Below are positions 15,613 through 15,829 of a stretch of DNA of 15,829 nt, piece by piece. The notes below the pieces were generated by a model. That model did no database searches. It saw only the letters and a program-made list of their open reading frames with translations, and was not told the origin of the DNA. The number at the start of each line of letters is the position of its first letter. Within the stretch, counting starts at the first letter, position 1. The position numbers were made by a program, and so were the translations under genes. The stretch comes from CAZQYC01 sp964597495 (lineage in GTDB: Bacteria > Pseudomonadota > Gammaproteobacteria > Steroidobacterales > Steroidobacteraceae), in assembly GCA_964597495.1 (NCBI GenBank), contig CAZQYC010000092.1, forward strand, positions 1 through 15,829, read 5' to 3'.

Positions 15613-15642
15613 GCGCCGAAGTCGGCAAGCCGACTTCGGCGC
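15613..15642. repeat. Palindrome with 14-base perfect arms before murD
   Basis: GCGCCGAAGTCGGC (15613-15626) and GCCGACTTCGGCGC (15629-15642) are exact reverse complements separated by AA; in RNA the loop would be CAAG. No T-run follows, so it is not a standard terminator. It may be a separate repetitive extragenic element or an mRNA-stability hairpin 23 bases upstream of murD. Confidence 0.85.
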
Positions 15643-15665
15643 AATGAGCTAACGCGAAGTATTGA

Positions 15666-15829
15666 ATGCAAAAGACAAACGCAAAAACGGCTAAGACAGT
15701 AATTGTCGGTCTGGGGAAGACCGGACTGTCGTGCGCGCGTTATTTGCACGCGAGGCACAAGCGCGTCACGGTGATCGATAGCCGCACGACGCCGCCGGAG
15801 ATCTCGGCGCTGCAGCAGTTGGCGCCGGA
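15666..15829 (+). CDS. murD: UDP-MurNAc-L-alanine--D-glutamate ligase MurD, N-terminal part (cut by window edge)
   Basis: MurD adds D-glutamate to UDP-MurNAc-L-Ala. Only the first 54 residues are present. They begin MQKTNAKTAKTVIVGLGKTG, with the Rossmann-type VIVGLGKTGLSCARYL and TVIDSRTTPPEI segments typical of the MurD uridine-binding domain. Its place after mraY fits the dcw order. The ATG at 15666 is the only sensible start; an AACGCGAAG stretch precedes it but no strong ribosome site. Unlike its upstream neighbours it is not coupled to the previous gene. Confidence 0.93.
   Translation, partial: MQKTNAKTAKTVIVGLGKTGLSCARYLHARHKRVTVIDSRTTPPEISALQQLAP

Noticed and set aside
15365..15652. 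Plus-strand frames spanning the mraY 3' end and the inverted repeats
   Set aside because: Their translations are produced by the palindromic repeat and show no protein-like features or ribosome sites.

Overview
The window reads as a Gram-negative, most likely gammaproteobacterial, chromosome segment of moderately high GC. Three things suggest this: a canonical division and cell wall (dcw) cluster in the order mraZ-rsmH-ftsL-ftsI-murE-murF-mraY-murD, a MurE with the DNPR motif of meso-diaminopimelate-adding enzymes, and a type A RNase P RNA lying upstream of mraZ, as I recall from pseudomonads and xanthomonads. The species cannot be named from the sequence. There is a 100-N scaffold gap at 7418-7517, so linkage between the left part (dbpA to rnpB) and the dcw cluster rests on the assembly.

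Layout. Positions 1-254 (minus) hold the start of a DbpA-type RNA helicase. A small unrecognised protein (379-660) and glmS (712-2529) run the other way. A membrane acyltransferase-3 gene (2539-3738, minus) converges on glmS. Divergent from it is an apparent three-gene operon: a BlaI-type repressor (3803-4201), an M56 (BlaR1-type) membrane metallopeptidase fused to a lytic-transglycosylase domain (4203-5807), and an exported alpha/beta-hydrolase (5827-6798). The 64-base divergent intergenic region carries two dyads with the same AACTAA-N4-TTAGTT core, which I read as BlaI operators. rnpB follows at 6870-7299 with an unusually long P12 arm made of a GC-rich palindromic repeat. Strong palindromes, the gap, and 343 bases of mostly featureless sequence come next. 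The mraZ promoter and four MraZ boxes at a 10-bp period precede mraZ (7861).

From mraZ to mraY the genes are packed with ATGA overlaps or gaps of 25 bases or less. They supply early septal peptidoglycan synthesis: regulator MraZ, 16S rRNA methyltransferase RsmH, divisome FtsL, transpeptidase FtsI, cytoplasmic ligases MurE and MurF, and lipid I synthase MraY. The packing breaks between mraY and murD, where 213 bases contain a 32-bp-arm inverted repeat and a second 14-bp-arm palindrome. murD runs off the window end.

The most interesting part is the BlaI / M56-SLT / hydrolase operon and its divergent acyltransferase. It looks like a cell-wall-responsive switch in which the usual penicillin-binding sensor of BlaR1 is replaced by a peptidoglycan-binding or peptidoglycan-cleaving domain. 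The function is inferred; the domains and dyads are visible in the sequence.
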